Of a DNA stretch of 64,000 nucleotides, positions 62,758-64,000 are shown one piece after another. Each line of letters begins with the position of its first letter. The first letter of the stretch is position 1. Location: assembly GCA_015227615.1 (NCBI GenBank), contig JAALGZ010000023.1, forward strand, positions 62,001 to 126,000, written 5' to 3'. This stretch comes from Labyrinthula sp. Ha (Eukaryota > Sar > Bigyra > Labyrinthulida > Labyrinthulaceae). The position numbers were made by a program, and so were the translations under genes. The notes beneath the pieces are model-generated. The model had not been told where the DNA came from. It did not search any database and saw only the letters and a list, made by a program, of their open reading frames with translations.

Positions 62758-64000
62758 TATTTATTTATTTTTTTTATTCAGTACGTTCTTTATATTCATT
62801 GATTTATTCTTATCATCCTCGAAAAAGCAGTAAATAAATAAATATTTATTATTCCGACTTTTTATATTCCCAAAAAAAGCAGAGATTTTTTTATATATTA
62901 AAATTATGACGTTTAATTTATTATATTACAAATATAATTACGTCATTACAACCATAAATATAATTAAAATATATTTGATATTGAGACTTATATAACATAT
63001 ATATATATACTAATAATATTATTAATATCATAATAAAATAAACCTAGTTTTTTTTATAATGACATAATTGTTTAAATTTCTATTATTTAATAATTAAATT
63101 AATTTAATATTTTATTATTTCATATAAGCTTTTTCTTGGATTTTATTTATATAATTAAATTATATACTTGTTAGAATATCCGTCCAATAACCTAGTTGCC
63201 ACGTCATCTACTGCACGCACGGATTTGTGTCTCTAGAACACTCTTGTAATATATGAAATAAACGTACTATCGGTCAAATGAAATACTAACTGTTAAGCGA
63301 ATTCAATTCAAGCAAGCATAAAGAGAAAGAAGAGACATACAAGGGTTAACTCTAGAAGAAAAGTAGTTAGTATTGTAGGAAGTATAAGAATTCATTTATA
63401 TGTTTTAATGCTCTTATTCAAGTATGTAGTTTGAATATTACTTCAAATTTAGCAATAGAGTTACACAAAGTTAACTCAAAGTTAGCGCACTATACTGGGC
63501 CGTCTCAATAGAATATTATGGCACCTGCTCTTGAGACGTTGCTTTTCCTGGTTTTGATTTGTAATAGGACACGATCATCCGTCACAGAAAAGGTTGTTCT
63601 TATTTCTTGTCCTTAGTGTGAGTTTAATGTGGGCATATAAGCTTTATTGATGTTTGGGGTGGCACTCCGTTGTTGGAAACTTATTGGGTGCGAGCCTTAA
63701 GACCACAACATTTATTACGTTAACCCTCAACGAATATTGAAAAGTTTGTTACTGTTTCTAACTTAATCCGAACTCATGAAAACAACTGCTAAATCTTGTC
63801 CATTTCATTGTACCGGAGAGAAAACAGATTTTAACGCAATCAGTTTCAACCCACACAGTTGGAGAAACAAAGAGCGAAAGGACAGTACTCCAATACTTAC
63901 ACTTGTGACTGAGTTGTTAAATCTTTACATTTAACTTTCCGAAAACTGATTGGTGCCTTTTCTTCGGTCAGGACTTTTGGAGATAGCAGCTTCGGTTCAG
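62758..64000. other. Intergenic A+T-rich region to window end
   Basis: Upstream of the bZIP-like gene. Short AT and TAAT repeats occur to about 63175; the remainder has a more balanced composition but no open frame or motif I can support. Confidence 0.4.

Overview
The window looks like nuclear DNA of an A+T-rich, gene-poor unicellular eukaryote. The evidence is compact genes, GT...AG introns of only about 27-29 nt, an eEF3-type elongation factor, a Roco GTPase, a protein kinase, a bZIP-like gene, and large amounts of LTR, LINE and hAT transposon DNA. I cannot name the species. Stops are TAA, TAG and TGA, so the standard code fits.

Layout. (1) About 600-24330 is a nest of three related Ty3/Gypsy chromoviruses. 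An old decayed plus-strand element D is split by two younger minus-strand insertions: A (2807-10787, LTRs of 237 bp, 4-bp target duplication) and B (13070-22743, LTRs of 285 bp, 4-bp target duplication). (2) 24796-27747 is an eEF3-like ABC-F protein with an AN1 finger. (3) 29216-31468 is a decayed hAT transposon with terminal inverted repeats and an 8-bp target duplication; 31640-33960 is a decayed LINE. (4) 36967-39486 is an LRR-ROC-COR (Roco) gene whose LRRs are encoded by mini-exons. (5) 39425-43111 and 53873-57560 are a near-identical 3.7-kb direct duplication carrying a copia remnant. Between the copies lie a broken second Roco gene, a possible inverted-repeat element, a duplicated kinase 5' flank and a fourth chromovirus, C (46124-53869). 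(6) 57560-60600 is unassigned apart from a possible LINE endonuclease remnant. (7) 60827-62757 holds a protein kinase and a convergent bZIP/C2H2 gene with overlapping stop codons.

The most striking content is the chromovirus family. Each of A, B, C and D encodes, downstream of integrase and chromodomain, a SANT/Myb-like module and an MT-A70 (METTL3-like) adenine methyltransferase. The DPPW catalytic motif is intact in A, B and C and lost in D. A, B and C also share a Trp in the reverse transcriptase YxDD box (WIDD or WLDD), and a perfect 12-14-bp palindrome lies directly after the 5' LTR, where a tRNA-type primer site starting TGG would be expected. A, B and D have an in-frame TAG between protease and reverse transcriptase. 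Together these suggest a retrotransposon lineage that captured an adenine methyltransferase and may use non-standard priming and stop readthrough. This is read from sequence alone; no search or computation was run.
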